64,000 bases of DNA from Leptobrachium leishanense. Taxonomy: Eukaryota > Chordata > Amphibia > Anura > Megophryidae. The stretch covers positions 58,760,881 through 58,824,880 of the forward strand of contig CM019063.1 in NCBI GenBank assembly GCA_009667805.1, written 5' to 3'. A model generated the notes under the pieces. That model saw nothing but the letters and a program-made list of their open reading frames with translations. It was not told the origin of the DNA and made no database searches. The position numbers were made by a program, and so were the translations under genes. This document shows, one piece after another, positions 33,605 through 45,749 of this stretch (the first letter of the stretch is position 1; every line of letters starts with the position of its first letter).

Positions 33605-33812
33605 TTGTTTCCTGTCCCCCAGGGCAGTACCCGGATCCCCATACACCTTTTATGGCCAATATCTTGCATATATGCCCTCTTGGAGGGCACTCTCATTTTC
33701 AGAAGTTTGACCCCTATTGACTTGCATTACTTTCGAGTTCGAATTCGAACTTTTCGGCCTTTCGGGTGTTCGAGTTCGAACTGAACACGGGGGTGTTTGG
33801 CCCATCCCTAGC
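33605..33812 (-). mobile_element. hAT half-element, TAGTGATGGGC family
   Basis: Read on the minus strand it begins TAGGGATGGGCCAAACACCCC and continues to the CCCTGGGGGACAGGAAACAA word. It abuts the TTAA target of the preceding element. Confidence 0.7.
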
Positions 33813-34514
33813 CCTAACGTGGGCACACCAGTTACAAACCAAACGCTAACGGGTTAAGAAACCTGTTACCGTTTGGTACCTTGCGCTTTTCAGCGCGAGG
33901 TTAGTGTACTTTGCGATCCCTATACATAACATGGGAAGCGCAAAGGGATAATCAATGTTAGGATTACATAGTTCTAACGCTGATTAACGTCTGGCTGCGG
34001 TTAGCAAAAAGTTAACCACAGCCAGGACTTGGTGCTAACGGATTCCGCTGGTGCAGAGGGGAGGGGAGATCCGGCACCTCATGTGACCGCCAGGGTCTGC
34101 CTCAATGGAGCTTAGCGCTGCTGCGTGCATCCCGGGGCTTAGCACCCGTTAACAATGCAGGCAGCTTTTCTGTTGCCTGCATTGTAATTCCGCACTAAAC
34201 CGGGGGTGCAAAGGAGAAACTTGCAGGCGCAGGTTTGTCTCCTTTGCGTCCCCGTTTTAGCGTGATCAATGTAATGTAGCCTGAGGTGTAGAGGGCCCTG
34301 CTTACAGTCTAGTGGCATTGGGGTTGAGGAAGACAAGAAGAAATTTTACTAGATAGCAGGATCAAGAGTGGCAGTGGTTTGGCAATGGAGGGGTCATAGA
34401 AGCAGCTTCAATCATGAGTGAGTGGATGAGCAGAGGACTAGTGCTGCCCGTGAGAAGTCATGGAGGCGAGAGTTGATCGTGCGCGTGTAGACAGATATCA
34501 GCAGAGTATTGGCA
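33813..34514. other. CpG-containing unassigned repeat-like sequence
   Basis: Contains palindromic words (AACAATGCAGGCAGCTTTTC opposite TTGCCTGCATTGT near 34151-34185) and CTTAGCGCTGCTGCGTGCATCCCGG, which recurs at about 39545-39575. The ends are not resolved. Confidence 0.4.
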
Positions 34515-35093
34515 AAGCACGGTCAAGTGGAGGAGGTTCTACAGCAGCTGTCTAAAGTAAAGACAAATAAGTCAATGGGGCCTGATGGGATCCACCCTAA
34601 ATTATTAAAAGAGCTCAGTGATGTAATAGCAAAACCATTAACAGATTTATTTAACCAATCCTTGTTATCGGGAGTCGTCCCAGAAGACTGGAAATTAGCA
34701 AATGTTGTGCCCATTTACAAGAAGGGTAGTAGGGAGGAATCGGGGAACTATAGGCCAGTTAGTCTTACGTCAGTAGTGGGGAAATTAATGGAAACCATGT
34801 TAAAGGAAAGGATTGTTGAACATCTAAAAACACATAGATTACAGGATCAGAAACAACATGGGTTTACCTCAGGGAGATCATGCCAAACTAATCTTATTGA
34901 TTTTTTTGATTGGGTAACAAAAATAATAGACACAGGTGGTGCAGTAGACATTGCTTATTTAGATTTCAGTAAGGCTTTTGATACTGTTCCGCATAGAAGG
35001 CTTATCAATAAATTGCAATCTTTGAGTTTAGATTCCAATATTGTTGACTGGATTAGGCAGTGGCTGAGTGACAGACAACAGAGGTTGTGGTAA
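34515..35093 (+). pseudogene. LINE reverse transcriptase, N-terminal half
   Basis: The frame covers RT fingers and palm: SMGPDGIHPKLLKEL (residues 22-36 of the open frame that starts at 34509), KKGSREESGNYRPVSLTS (71-88), QHGFTSGRS (116-124), and motif [17 protein letters not shown] with its aspartate (149-164). It ends at a frameshift near 35081-35084, where the other copy has one more G. The endonuclease domain and ORF1 are absent through 5' truncation. The enzyme would copy LINE RNA by target-primed reverse transcription; this copy is dead. Confidence 0.88.
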
Positions 35094-35129
35094 ATGGAGT
35101 TTATTCAGCACAAGGTCTTGTTACCAGTG

Positions 35130-35805
35130 GGGTACCTCAGGGTCAGTACTTGGACCCATTCTCTTTAATATTTATATTAGTGATATTGCAGAAGGTATTA
35201 ATGGAAAAGTATGTCTTTTTGCTGATGACACAAAGATTTGCAACAGGGTTGACGTTCCTGGAGGGATCAGCCAAATGACAAATGATTTAGGTAAACTAAA
35301 AAAATGGTCGGAGTTGTGGCAATTGAGTTTTAATGTGGATAAGTGCAAGATAATGCACCTGGGACGTAAAAACCCAAGGGCTGAATATAGAATATTTGAT
35401 ACTGTCCTAACCTCAACATCTGAGGAAAGGGATTTAGGGGTCATTATTTCAGAGGATCTAAGGGTAAGTAGTCAATGTAATAGAGCAGCAGGAAATGCTA
35501 GCAGAATGCTTGGTTGTGTAGGGAGAGGTATTAGCAGTAGGAAAAGGGAAGTGCTCATGCCACTGTACAGAGCACTGGTGAGACCTCACTTGGAGTACTG
35601 TGTGCAGTACTGGAGACCGTATCTCCAGAAGGATATAGACATCTTAGAGAGAGTTCAGAGAAGGGCTACTAAAATGGTGTACGACTTGAAGGAGAAAAGT
35701 TACCAGGAAAGGCTTAATGATCTTAACATGTACAGCTTGGAAAAAAGACGAGACAGAGGAGATATGATAGAAACATTAAAATACGTAAAGGAATCCACAA
35801 GGTAG
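35130..35805 (+). pseudogene. LINE reverse transcriptase, C-terminal half
   Basis: Resumes after a second lost G near 35140: [14 protein letters not shown], then the FADDTK catalytic box, SFNVDKCKIMHLG, LVRPHLEYCVQYW and SLEKRRDRGDM. It stops at 35803-35805 because of a third one-base G loss at about 35790; beyond it the family C-terminus is visible out of frame up to about 36027, where an additional stop replaces a tryptophan codon. The intact TA at 35210-35211 is the empty site of the 10175-11120 insertion. Confidence 0.88.
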
Positions 35806-36118
35806 AGGAAGGGAGTTATATTTAAACGGAAACAAAGTAGCAAAACAAGAGGACATAATCTTAGATTAGAGGGGCAAAGGTTTAAAAGTAACATCAGGAA
35901 GCATTATTTTACTGAGAGGGTGGTGGATACATGGAACAGTCTTCCAGTAGAAGTGGTAGAGGCCAAAACAGTAAATGAATTTAAGCAAGCATGAGATAGG
36001 CATAAGGCTATCCTAAACAAAAGATAAATCCAGGTTAAGTATCCATGTAATTGGGCAGACTAGATGGGCCGAAAGGTTCTTATCTGCCGACATTTTTCTA
36101 TGTTTCTATGTTTCTAAG

Positions 36119-36780
36119 TAAACAAGCAGGGGTTCGGCAACAATATATCCAGTAGCAGGGTTAATCATGGTATCAGAGGGGTAATTCTATAGGCAGGGTC
36201 CACAGTCAAATACAAGGGTCCGGTGATCAGGATGCAGAATATAGGCTTGTTACAGCTTCCCTGGTGAGCAGAACAATGAAGGAACAGCAATGCAAAAGCA
36301 AAGCATTACGGGTGCTCCATCCTTTAGTAAGGAAACCTTAGGCCATTGTGCATCTGTATCTTGAGACATTGAGCATCTGTATCTTCTGCAGTGCTACAGG
36401 ATTTCAAGGGAGAAGCAGTACCGGAGTTGCCTTTCCTACGGGGCCAGAGATTAGGTCCATAACAGATAATACGTTAATAATCTCCCAAAGAGACCAGTGG
36501 TTCATTAAAAATCAAAACCCACACCACACTCAGGTTCATGGAGGACTTCACTCATCCTTATTTAGTATATAAAACCCACAGAAACATAATAAATCTAACT
36601 CAGTTCATTAGAGAAAAAGTATATATGCAACTCTGGCCCAAAGAGCAGCCAACGTGCGGCCCCCCCACCCATTTAACACCACAATATAGTGCTATACACT
36701 CCTGTTTTTGTTTAGTGTTGTGACAGGGAGCTGGGCATAATCCTAAATGGGAGGTATATGACATCAGACCTTTTTAACTA
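36119..36780. other. Unassigned sequence
   Basis: No supported gene. GGTTCGGCAACAATATATCC and similar text may be part of an unrecognised repeat. Confidence 0.3.
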
Positions 36781-37068
36781 CAGTGGCAAGAAAAAGTATG
36801 TGAACCCTTTGGGATTACGTAGAGTTTTGCATGAATTGGTCATAAAATGTGCTATGATCTTCATCTAAGTCACAACAATTTGAAAAACACAGTCTGCTTA
36901 AAATAATACAACACAAACATTATATGTTTTCATGTGTTTATTGAACATAACATGTAAACATTCACAGTGCAGGGTGGAAAAAGTATGTGAACCCCTAGCC
37001 TAATGACTTCTCCAAGAGCTAATTGGAGCAGGAGTGAGCCGACCTTGAGTCCAATCAGTGTGATATTA

Positions 37069-37379
<311 letters not shown>

Positions 37380-37393
<14 letters not shown>

Positions 37394-38177
37394 AGTGTCA
37401 GCTAAAGACTTACAGAAATCTCTGGCACATGCTAACATTTTTGTTGACACATCTACAATAAGGAAAACATTAAACAAGAATGGAGTACATGGGAGGACAC
37501 CACGGAGGAAGCCATTGCTGTCCAAAAAGAATATTGCAGCACGTTTGAAGTTGGCAAAAGATCACCTGGATGTTCCACAGCACTACTGGCAAAATATTCT
37601 GTGGACAAATGAAACCAAAATTGAGTTGTTTGGAAAAAACACACAATACTATATGTGGAGAAAAAAAGGCACAGCACACCAACATCAAAACCTCATCCCC
37701 ACTGTAAAACATGGCGGAGGGAGCATCATGGTTTGGGGCTGCTTTGCTGCCTCATGGCCTGGTCGGATTGTTGTCATTGATGAAAAAATGAATTCCAGAG
37801 TTTATCAAGACATTTTGCAGGAAAACATAAGACCATCTGTCCGCCAACTGAAACTCCTCAGAGGATGGGTGATGCAACAGGACAATGACCCAAAGCATAC
37901 AAGTAATTCAACAAAAGAATGGCTTCAACAAAACAAAATACGCCTTCTGGAGTGGCCCAGTCAGAGTCCTGACCTCAACCCAATTGAAATGCTGTGGCAT
38001 GACCTTAAGAGAGCGATTCACACCAGACATCCCAAGAATATTGCTACACTGAAACAGTTTTGTGTAGAGGAGTGGTCCAAAATTAATCCAGATCGTTGTG
38101 CAGGTCTGATCTGCAACTACAGGAAACATTTGGTTGAGGTTATTGCTGCCAAAGGAGGGTCAACCAGTTATTATTAA
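37380..38177 (+). pseudogene. Tc1 transposase, second HTH and catalytic domain, D-to-N at the first catalytic site
   Basis: 265 residues: second HTH (about 5-40, [14 protein letters not shown] onward), then the DDE domain. The first acidic site reads LWTNETK (N77) where the family has aspartate, the second is QQDNDPKHT (D168), and the third is PDLNPIEML (E203); 34 residues separate the last two, so DD34E. Loss of the first aspartate removes a metal ligand, so the copy should be catalytically dead even without the upstream frameshift and the missing right TIR. Confidence 0.9.
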
Positions 38178-38368
38178 ACATTAAAAGTGCTGCCCTCCTG
38201 CTCAGCACCATATCAGATCATCCGTGTACCAGACTCCCTGCCTTGCCCACTGACTACAGCACTTGCTATTCCCAGTCAGTCACCCACACTGGTACTTAAC
38301 AAGGCCTACCCTTAATTGCATTCAAGATCTGAAGGGATCATGCGCTTTCACGATGGTATGGCCGTAGG
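38178..38368. other. Unassigned sequence
   Basis: Continues across the hAT insertion to 39107; no gene recognised. Confidence 0.3.
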
Positions 38369-39106
38369 CAGGGACGGTGCTAGACTGTTTTGTGCCCTAG
38401 GCAAGGCCAGCTACTTGCGCCCCCCCCAGGGAAAAAAATGTGTTAACTGTTGAAATGCAGGGTGGGCACAAACACTGTGCACAGGGGGACACACACACTG
38501 CAGGGGGGCACACACAGTATATCGGTGCCCATCTTAACCCTCCGCTGGTCTGTGCCCCTTTTTTATTTCCTCTGCCTCTTTCTTTCCTCTGCCTCTTTCT
38601 TTCTTTCCTCTGCCTCCTTCGTTCTTTCATCTGTGCACATCTTTCTTTCGCCTTTTCTTTCACCTGCCTTTCTTTTCTTTCATCTGCCTCTTTCTTTTAA
38701 TTCACCTGCCTCTTTCTTTTCTTTCATCTGCCTCTCTTTGTTCTTTCTTTCATTCTCTTTCTTTCATGCCTTAACTTTCTTTCGTGCCTTTCTTTCTTTC
38801 GCTTTCTTTCTCTTTCTTTCTTTTGTGCCTTTCTTCTGCCTCTTTTTTTCTTTCATCTGCCTCTGGTGGTGCCCGCGCATCATCTGATGGCACCTGCGCA
38901 TCACCATAAGATGCTCGCGTTCTGCGCCGCTAGCGGAAGAACACGAGCTGCCAATGTCGACTTTGTGAGCCGCCACTGCCAGCTACATGAGCCGAGCAAT
39001 GAGGAATGTTTACAATAATGGAACTCAGGTTGGGGCCGGATGCGCCTCTAGGTGGCAGTGCGCCATAGGCGGTTGCCTAGTTTGCCTAGTGGTAGCACAG
39101 GCCGTG
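38369..39106. mobile_element. hAT non-autonomous element with a CTTT-rich core
   Basis: Flanked by GCCGTAGG (38361-38368) and GCTGTAGG (39107-39114), an 8-bp duplication with one mismatch. Ends CAGGGACGGTGCTAG and GCACAGGCCGTG. The middle (about 38555-38860) is a TTTCTTTC polypyrimidine tract and the right part is GC-rich. Open frames are low complexity. Confidence 0.8.
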
Positions 39107-39624
39107 GCTGTAGGTCAGTGGGCAAAGCAGGGGGTCTGGTACACTCCTGGAGATCAGGAGCAGTTCTGGATATAACTTGCTTCTAGTCAGGAAACGACAA
39201 TACAGAAGCATTGGTGGAAGGGAGGAGTGAACTTTTATAGAGGCAGGGGTGTGGTGTATGTGTTGCTGTGGTTAACGGTTTACTGATCTGACTGGTGCTG
39301 ATCAGTAGGGCAGCATTTTTCATGTGCTGCCTGGAAACAAATGGCAAGCTTGGTGAAGTCAGCCACAGGGAGCATGACAGTGTAGGAGAGAATGTTCAGC
39401 TAAGGGAGAGAGCTGAAGGAAAGAAAAAGTTTTGTGATTGCTCTGAACCACTGAATTGCATCTTGATACTGCATTTCAGGTGACCGGCAGCTGAAGCCTC
39501 AGTGGAGTCCTATGGAATCTATGGAGGGGATGGTCGCGGCGGCGCTTAGCGCTGCCTCAAGCATCCCGAGGCTTAGCGCCGCGTTACGGTGCAGGCTGTT
39601 GGATTAGCAATTTGTGCAATTTCA
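39107..39624. other. Unassigned sequence
   Basis: No gene supported. GGCGCTTAGCGCTGCCTCAA near 39541 matches a word at about 34110. Confidence 0.3.
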
Positions 39625-40480
39625 GGACAATTAAGGGATTATTTAATAAGAGCTGAATTTACTACCAAATTGCAATGAATGGTACAGTACGAACGTACGG
39701 TGAAATTTGGAGAAGGTTCGTTTATTCAGAAAGCAGGCAATTCGCCAGCATATTGGTAAATTGCCAACGAAATACAGTGAAATTCTCCCATAGAGAAGTA
39801 ATGGTTAATCTATTCAGAGAACACTGAACTGCACTGAAGGGTTGGCGAAATGCCCAGATTTTCGGTGCATTAGTTCGACTGGTTTAAACAGGCGAATCCC
39901 ATTGGTTTCAATGTAAAAAAAAAATATTGTTTTTATTTTATTCGCAGCAAAAAGTCTTTATTTATTTAATTTTTAGGCATTTTTCTGTTTTTTTTGCCAA
40001 AATGTTTGATTCCCATTTTTTTTTTGCCGTTTTTTTTATTCTGTAACAGATCTTTTTTTACCTTTTTTAATTTTTTCCATGCATTTTCATGCATTTTTAT
40101 TGTTTAAATGCCTTTTAGAAATTGCATTTTTTTTTTCTTTTACAACCAGTTTGGCAGCTGATTGGCTTTTTTTGGGGTCATTCGGCGGCTGTATTCGGCA
40201 ACATTCAGAAGCGAATTGGCTGCGTTTGGCGGACTGCAGCTGCGTTCGGTGATCTGTTCGGCTGATCGTCATCTGCATTCGGCAGGCTGCGTTCGATGAA
40301 TTGTTCGGCAGATCATCGGCGGTATTCGGTGTGCTGATCAGCGGCATTCGGTGGATCCCATTTGGTGCACTTCAGGGATCTTGCAGTGAATACCGAATTC
40401 ACTGTCAGCGAACTTAAATTGCCAAAGTGAGCCGAACGAGAGAGCACCAAAATTTCGATGCTCTCTTAATAATCCTTTTA
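39625..40480. mobile_element. CAGGGTTATTC-family element, diverged
   Basis: Left end GGATTATTTAATAAGAGC and right end GCTCTCTTAATAATCC. Intermediate landmarks include AAAGCAGGCAATTCGCCAGC, CCCATAGAGAAGTAATGG and a CGGCTGATCG block. Its right end is the target of the Harbinger-like insertion at 40481. Confidence 0.6.
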
Positions 40481-40811
40481 GGCCGGGGTCGGACCAGCGC
40501 ACTTTTAACGTACGTTCTGGCGCACATAATTACAGCCGCACTAGCAGCAGATGACGGGCAATGACGGCCAATATACGATGTACGGCCGCACAAAAGTCCG
40601 GCCGTGCAACGCAAGTGGAATTTGAACGCATTTTTTTGAGAATGCTGAACCGCTAGTACTGACGTACTGAGTGCGCAGCTGCGGCATAGCGGCGTGTGTG
40701 CGAGATTAGGAGATGTCAGACGCTGCTAATGTCCAGCCTACATAACGTCCAGACGCAAAAAGAGTTTTATTGACGATCCGTACAAAATCACGCCTGAAAA
40801 TGCGCGTCGTC

Positions 40812-43560
40812 CAGGGCAGCCATCAGAAATGATGGGGCCCCTTACTAAACCTCACGATGGGGCCCCCCAGGGCCCCCCCTCAACCTCTAACAGCTTTTCT
40901 CCCCCTTCAAAAAAAAAAGGACATAACATAGCACCACAGCAATAAAACTCCCAGTAATGTGCAGTGTGTATTAGCTTATCACAGTATCCACAGCAATAAA
41001 ACTCACAGTAATGAGCGGTGTGTCTGAACATATCACAGAATCCACAGCAATAAATCTCACAGAAACGGGCTGTGTATGATGGCCTTTGGGTCTGGGTCTG
41101 GGCCTGGGCCCTGGGTCTGGTCCCTGGGACTGGGCCTTGGGGTCTGGTCCCTGAGGTCTGGTCCCTGAGGTCTGGGCCCTGAGGTCTGGTCCCTGGGGTC
41201 TAGCCTGGGCCCTGGTCTCTGGGTCTGGTCCCTGGGCCTTGGGGTCTGGGTCCTAGGGTCTGGGCCCTGGGTCTGGGCCTTGGGGTCTGGGCCCTGGGTC
41301 TGGGCCTTGGGGTCTGGGCCTTGGGGTCTGGGCCCTGGGTATGGGGTCTGGACCCTGGGTCTGTATTTGGGCTTTGGGGTCTGGGCCTTGGGGTCTGGGC
41401 CCTGGGGTCTGGGCCCTGGGTTTGGCCTAGGGGTCTGGGCCCTGGGTCTTAGGGTCTGGGCCCTAGGGTCTGGGCCCTGGGTTTGGGCCTAGGGGGTCTG
41501 GGCCTTAGGGTCTGGGCCCTGGGTCTGGCCTTAGGGTCTGGGCCCTGGGTTTGGGCCTAGGGGGTCTGGGCCTAGGGTCTGGGCCTTGGGGTCTGGGCCT
41601 TGGGTCCTGGGTTTGGGCCTAGGGGTCTGGGCCCTGGGTCTGGGCCTTAGGGTCTGGCCCAGGGTCTGGGCCTTGGGTCTGGGCCCTAGTGCCTGGGTCT
41701 GGGCCTTGGGGTCTGGGCCCTGGCCCTAGGGTCTGGGTTTGGGCCTAGGGGGTCTGGGCCCTGGGTCTGGGCCTTAGGGTCTGGGCCTTAGGGTCTGGGC
41801 CTGGGTTTGGGCCTAGGGGGTCTGGGCCCAGGGTCTGGGCCTTGGGGTCTGGGCCTTGGGCCTAGGGGTCTGGGCCCTGGGTCTGGGTATTAGGGTCTGG
41901 GCCCTGGGTTTGGGCCTAGGGGGTCTGGGCCCAGGGTCTGGGCCTTGGGGTCTGGGCCCTAGTGCCTGGGTCTGGGCCCTGGGTTTGGGCCTAGGGGTCT
42001 GGGCCCTGGGTCTTAGGGTCTGGGCCTAGGGGGTCTGGGCCCTGGGTCTGGGCTTTAGGGCCTGGGCCTTAGGATCTGGGCCTAGGGGGTCTGGGCCTTG
42101 GGGTCTGGGCCTTGGGTCCTGGGTTTGGGCCTAGGGGTCTGGGCCCTGGGTCTTAGGGTCTGGGCCCTAGGGTCTGAGCCCTGGGTTTGGGCCTTGGGTC
42201 TGGGCCCTGGGTTTGGGCCTTAGGGTCTGGGCCCTGGGTTTGGGCCTAGGGGGTCTGGGCCCTGGGTCTGGGCCTTGGGTCCTGGGTTTGGGCCTAGGGG
42301 TCTGGGCCCTGGGTCTGGGCCCTGGGTTTGGGCCTAGGGGGTCTGGGCCCTGGGGTCTGGGCCCTGGGGTCTGGGCCCTAGTGTCTGGGCCCTGGGTCTG
42401 GGTCCTGGGCCTTGGGTCTGGGCCCCGGGTTTGGGCTTAGGGGTCTGGGCCCTGGGTCTGGGCCCTGGGTTTGGGTCTAGGGGGTCTGGGCCCTGGGTTT
42501 GGGCCTAGGGGTCTGGGCCCTGGGTCTGGGCCCTGGGTTTGGGCCTAGGGGGTCTGGGCCTGGGTCTGGGCCCTGGGGTCTGGGCCCTAGTGTCTGGGCC
42601 CTGGGTCTGGGTCCTGGGCCTTGGGGTCTGGGCCCCGGGTTTGGGCTTAGGGGTCTGGGCCCTGGGTCTGGGCCCTGGGTTTGGGTCTAGGGGGTCTGGG
42701 CCCTGGGTTTGGGCCTAGGGGTCTGGGCCTTGGGGTCTGGGCCCTGGGTCTGGGCCTAAGGGTCTGGGCCCTGGGCCCTAGGGTCTGGGTCCTGGGCCTA
42801 GGGGTCTGGGCCCTGGGTCTGGGCCATAGGGTCTGGGCCCTGGGTTTGGGTCTTGGGGTCTGGGCATTTGCCCTGGGTCTGGGCCCTGGGTCTGGGCCTA
42901 GGGGTCTGGACCCTGGGCCCTAGGGTCTGGGCCCTGGGTCTGGGCCTTGGGGTCTGGGTCTTGGGGTCTGGGCCCTGGGTCTGGGCCTTGGGGTCTGGGC
43001 CTTGGGTCTGGGCCTAGAGGTCTGGGTCCTGGGTCTGGGCCCTGGGTCTGAGCCTAGAGGTCTGGGCCTAGGGGTCTGGGCCTAGGGGTCTGGGCCTTAG
43101 GATCTGGGCCCTGGCTCACCACTCGCTGTCTTCTATCTTCTTTTCTTCTGTCTTCAGCTCTTCTTTTCTTCACCTTTTCTTAAATTTTCTTCTCTTCTTT
43201 TCTTCTGCCTTCTTCCTGGCCCCTCCAGCTCCGGCGCGCAGCTTCACTGAATGGAGGGGCGGAGCCAAAGCAACATGCTTGGGAGGCCCCTCACACGCTG
43301 CTTGGCCCCGCCCAGCCAGGAAGTGTAGCTGCCAGGAGCCGGAGGAGACACAGTGTCTCAGTCTCCTCCGGCTCCTGCAGCAGCAGCAGGGACACAGCTC
43401 CGGATTCGGACTCATCGAGTCTGATACCGGAGCTGTTAAAGGGCAACGCCGCTGCCGTTGGGGGCCCGGGATCCTCCCCCCAGGCCCCGGCGGCCCGGGC
43501 CCCCACCGGGCCCGGGCCCCTTACGGCAGTATTGGGCGTAATGCCCTGATGGCGGCCCTG
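40812..43560 (+). mobile_element. hAT non-autonomous element with a 2-kb G-rich minisatellite
   Basis: Flanked by GCGTCGTC (40804-40811) and ACGTCGTC (43561-43568), an 8-bp duplication with one mismatch. TIRs CAGGGCAGCCATCAG and CAGGGCCGCCATCAG (right end on the minus strand). Contents: an AT-rich left part, the minisatellite at 41082-43112, and a GC-rich right part with a hairpin (arms 43333-43349 and 43361-43377). No transposase. Confidence 0.88.
41082..43112 (+). repeat. G-rich minisatellite, GGTCTGGGCCCTGGGTTTGGGC
   Basis: About 2 kb of interlaced GGTCTGGGCCCTGGG, GGTCTGGGCCTTGGG and GTTTGGGCCTAGGG words, 12-27-bp units. The plus strand is strongly G/T-biased. Open frames of W-G-L-P residues are artefacts. 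Confidence 0.95.
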
Positions 43561-43667
43561 ACGTCGTCTGACCGTTTTTGCGCATTCCGTGAAAAAATAC
43601 GTCAATGCGTTCGGACGCACTTTTTCACGTTCGCGGGGAAAAATGCTTTCGTCTGACCCTAGCCTTA

Positions 43668-44073
43668 GTCTATTCACAAAGTATTTGGTGAATTGACAGT
43701 GAAATATGGTGCAATTCGCTGCAATTCTGCAGCCTTCGCCGGCACTGAAATTGTCCCATTGAGAACTATGGATTTGTCTATTTGCATAATGACAAAAAAT
43801 TGCACCAAAATTTCAACGAAATTCCCTGATTTTTAGTATTTCAATTCGACAGATTGAATGTAATAAACGTCATAGCTTTTTTAAAACAAAATTAAAGACC
43901 ATTTATTCTTTTTATTTTTTGCAAAAACACTTTATTTTTTAAAAGACATTTTTGTATTTTTTTGTATTTTTTAAAAGACAGTTTGTTAATTAATATTGTA
44001 ACAGACCTTTTTACTATTATTTAAAGGACCTTTTAAATTGTTTGGACACAATTTTACTACTTTTTATTGATTT
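43668..44073. mobile_element. Diverged CAGGGTTATTC-family fragment
   Basis: TCTATTCACAAAGTATTTGG, CCATTGAGAACTATGG, AAAAATTGCACC and a TATTGTAACAGACCTTTTTA word follow the family's order. It is interrupted on the right by Harbinger-like elements and may resume at 44871-45070. Confidence 0.45.
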
Positions 44074-44479
44074 AGGGTCAGACGAACGCATTTTTCGCGT
44101 CGTCCGTGAAAAAGTGCGTTCGAACAAATGAACGTATTTTTTCACAGAATACGCGATAGCGGTCATACGATACGCATTGTAGTCCGTGATTTTGTACGGA
44201 TCATCAATAAAACACTTTCTGCGTCTGGACGTTATGTTGGCCGGACATTAGCAGCGTCTGACGTCTCCTAATCACGCACACACGCCGCTAGCGGACGCAG
44301 TGCACTCTGTACGTCAGTATTAACGGTATCACGTTCTCGAAAAAATGCGTTTGTTTGCCGCTTGCGTTGCGCGGCCGTACTTCGTATATTGCCCGTCATT
44401 GGACGTCATTTGCTGCTACTACGGCCGTGATAAAGTGCGGCTGCACGCGCGTTCGCACTGCGTTCGTCTGACCCTAGCC
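44074..44479 (-). mobile_element. Harbinger-like CpG-rich MITE, inverse orientation
   Basis: GGGTCAGACGAACGCATTTT to CGTCTGACCCTAGCC. It is the reverse complement of 20614-21040 in content (GTGATTTTGTACGGATCATC, GACGTCTCCTAATCACGC). The left terminus has lost the first few bases. Confidence 0.8.
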
Positions 44480-44482
44480 TAC

Positions 44483-44870
44483 GACTGGTGTCAGATGAGA
44501 ATTTTTAAGAGCAGAAGGAACGTCCGTGAGCGTGGACGCTCCTTCCACTTTGATGCCTGTCTGGCCACCTCGCGGCACACAGTTAGTGCGCTGAGCGCTA
44601 CAGGGCTTGATCCTCCTATGGAGCATTGGGCTTTGCAGCCCCGTCAAATGCGCATCCTTACGCTTCGACGGTAGGCTTCCGCATGCAGTGACGTGCTATC
44701 TGGCGTCCGTCGCAGCATTGTGACAGTGTGACAGGGCCGGCCACACACTGTTGTACGCGCACGAATTGCGGCAGCATGTGGCCGGCCCTGTCGCAGCGTC
44801 ACAACGCTGCGACAGATGCTGGAAGGCACGTCATGACTGGCGCACATAGTTCACTCGCCTGACCCCAGCC
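44483..44870. mobile_element. Second Harbinger-like element, abutting
   Basis: Ends GACTGGTGTCAGATGAG and CTCGCCTGACCCCAGCC form a TIR. The interior has a GGGCCGGCCACA / TGTGGCCGGCCC hairpin at about 44733-44790. Right flank TTA, left TAC. Confidence 0.65.
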
Positions 44871-45070
44871 TTAAACTCCTTTTTTTCTCCCAGACCAGTG
44901 GAATTTGCCGATGCCAATTCGGCGGTTATCTGTGCAATTCAGCTGTTTTTGCCGACGTCCGACAACTGCTTCGGCAAAATACGGGGAACATTCGCTAAAT
45001 GGGGAATTCACTGTATTTTTGGCGAAATTGAATGGCTGAAGTGTGCTGAAACATTGCGATCACAGAAATT

Positions 45071-45749
45071 GTGATTAGACCCTAAAATGTGAAGAAGAAG
45101 AAGAAAAAAAAAAAGCCCAGAGGCATTTTCATGAGTAACAAGCACTGAAGGACGTGGCGCGTTAACCCCGTGTATAACATCCCAGGCTTTTATCAACATT
45201 TCTGTCAAGCAGAGTAAAAACATCAGCTCCCAAGCTGACCTGCAAGGGGGGCGGAAACTATCCAAGAGATGTGGAATAAACATCTGTGTGAGGGCATGGG
45301 ATATATCATCTCTTTGCCTGGAAGTCCTAACGTTAACCCCGCTCTGGCTGACTAAAAGGTGGAGGGGAAGAGGGTTAAATTACAGAAGCTTCTGCCCTGA
45401 AAGGCTGCTGAAACGTAAAGTCTGAAACCTAATGCTGAGGGAGTCGAAAAAGGGACACCCTGGAAACTCCTGAATTCAACACTCCTCTGGAGAAACTAGA
45501 CACTAGAAACACAAATCACTCCCCTTTCCTTAAAAAAAAAAAAAAAAAAGAAGGAATGCACTTTTTGTTTCCTCCTATGTTTTTTTTTTCTTTCTTTCTT
45601 TTTCTTTTTTAAACAATAATTCTGTTCTCCTCCTATCCCCGTGCTATCCCCGTGCTATCCCCGTGCCCGGCTATACTGCTGCGTTGCCGGAGAGGCGATA
45701 CTGAAATTTTAATGAATTTTTCCTACTTTTCTCTCTCCTCGTCTCAGCG
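45071..45749 (+). other. Unique sequence upstream of the candidate exon
   Basis: No transposon ends. It contains an A18 run and pyrimidine tract (45533-45615) and three CTATCCCCGTG units (45640-45667). If 45750-45876 is a first coding exon, this would hold its promoter and 5' UTR. Confidence 0.3.

Larger units (their letters stand above)
34515..36118 (+). mobile_element. 5'-truncated CR1/L2-group LINE, same family as 9264-11508
   Basis: Reverse-transcriptase sequence runs to a 3' UTR with GGGCAGACTAGATGGGCCGA and a tail of CTATGTTT repeats (36098-36118). It is 5'-truncated near 34515. It has several frameshifts and stops relative to the minus-strand copy at 9-11 kb. Confidence 0.9.
40481..43664 (+). 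mobile_element. Harbinger-like element split by a 2.75-kb hAT
   Basis: TTA at 40478-40480 and 43665-43667. Ends GGCCGGGGTCGGACC and TCTGACCCTAGCC. Removing 40812-43560 leaves a copy close to 20614-21040, which serves as an uninterrupted reference. Confidence 0.85.

Noticed and set aside
34515..36118. An active LINE
   Set aside because: 5'-truncated with at least three frameshifts and a stop relative to the sibling copy.
38450..38887. 145-codon frame
   Set aside because: Translation of the TTTCTTTC tract inside the hAT at 38369-39106.
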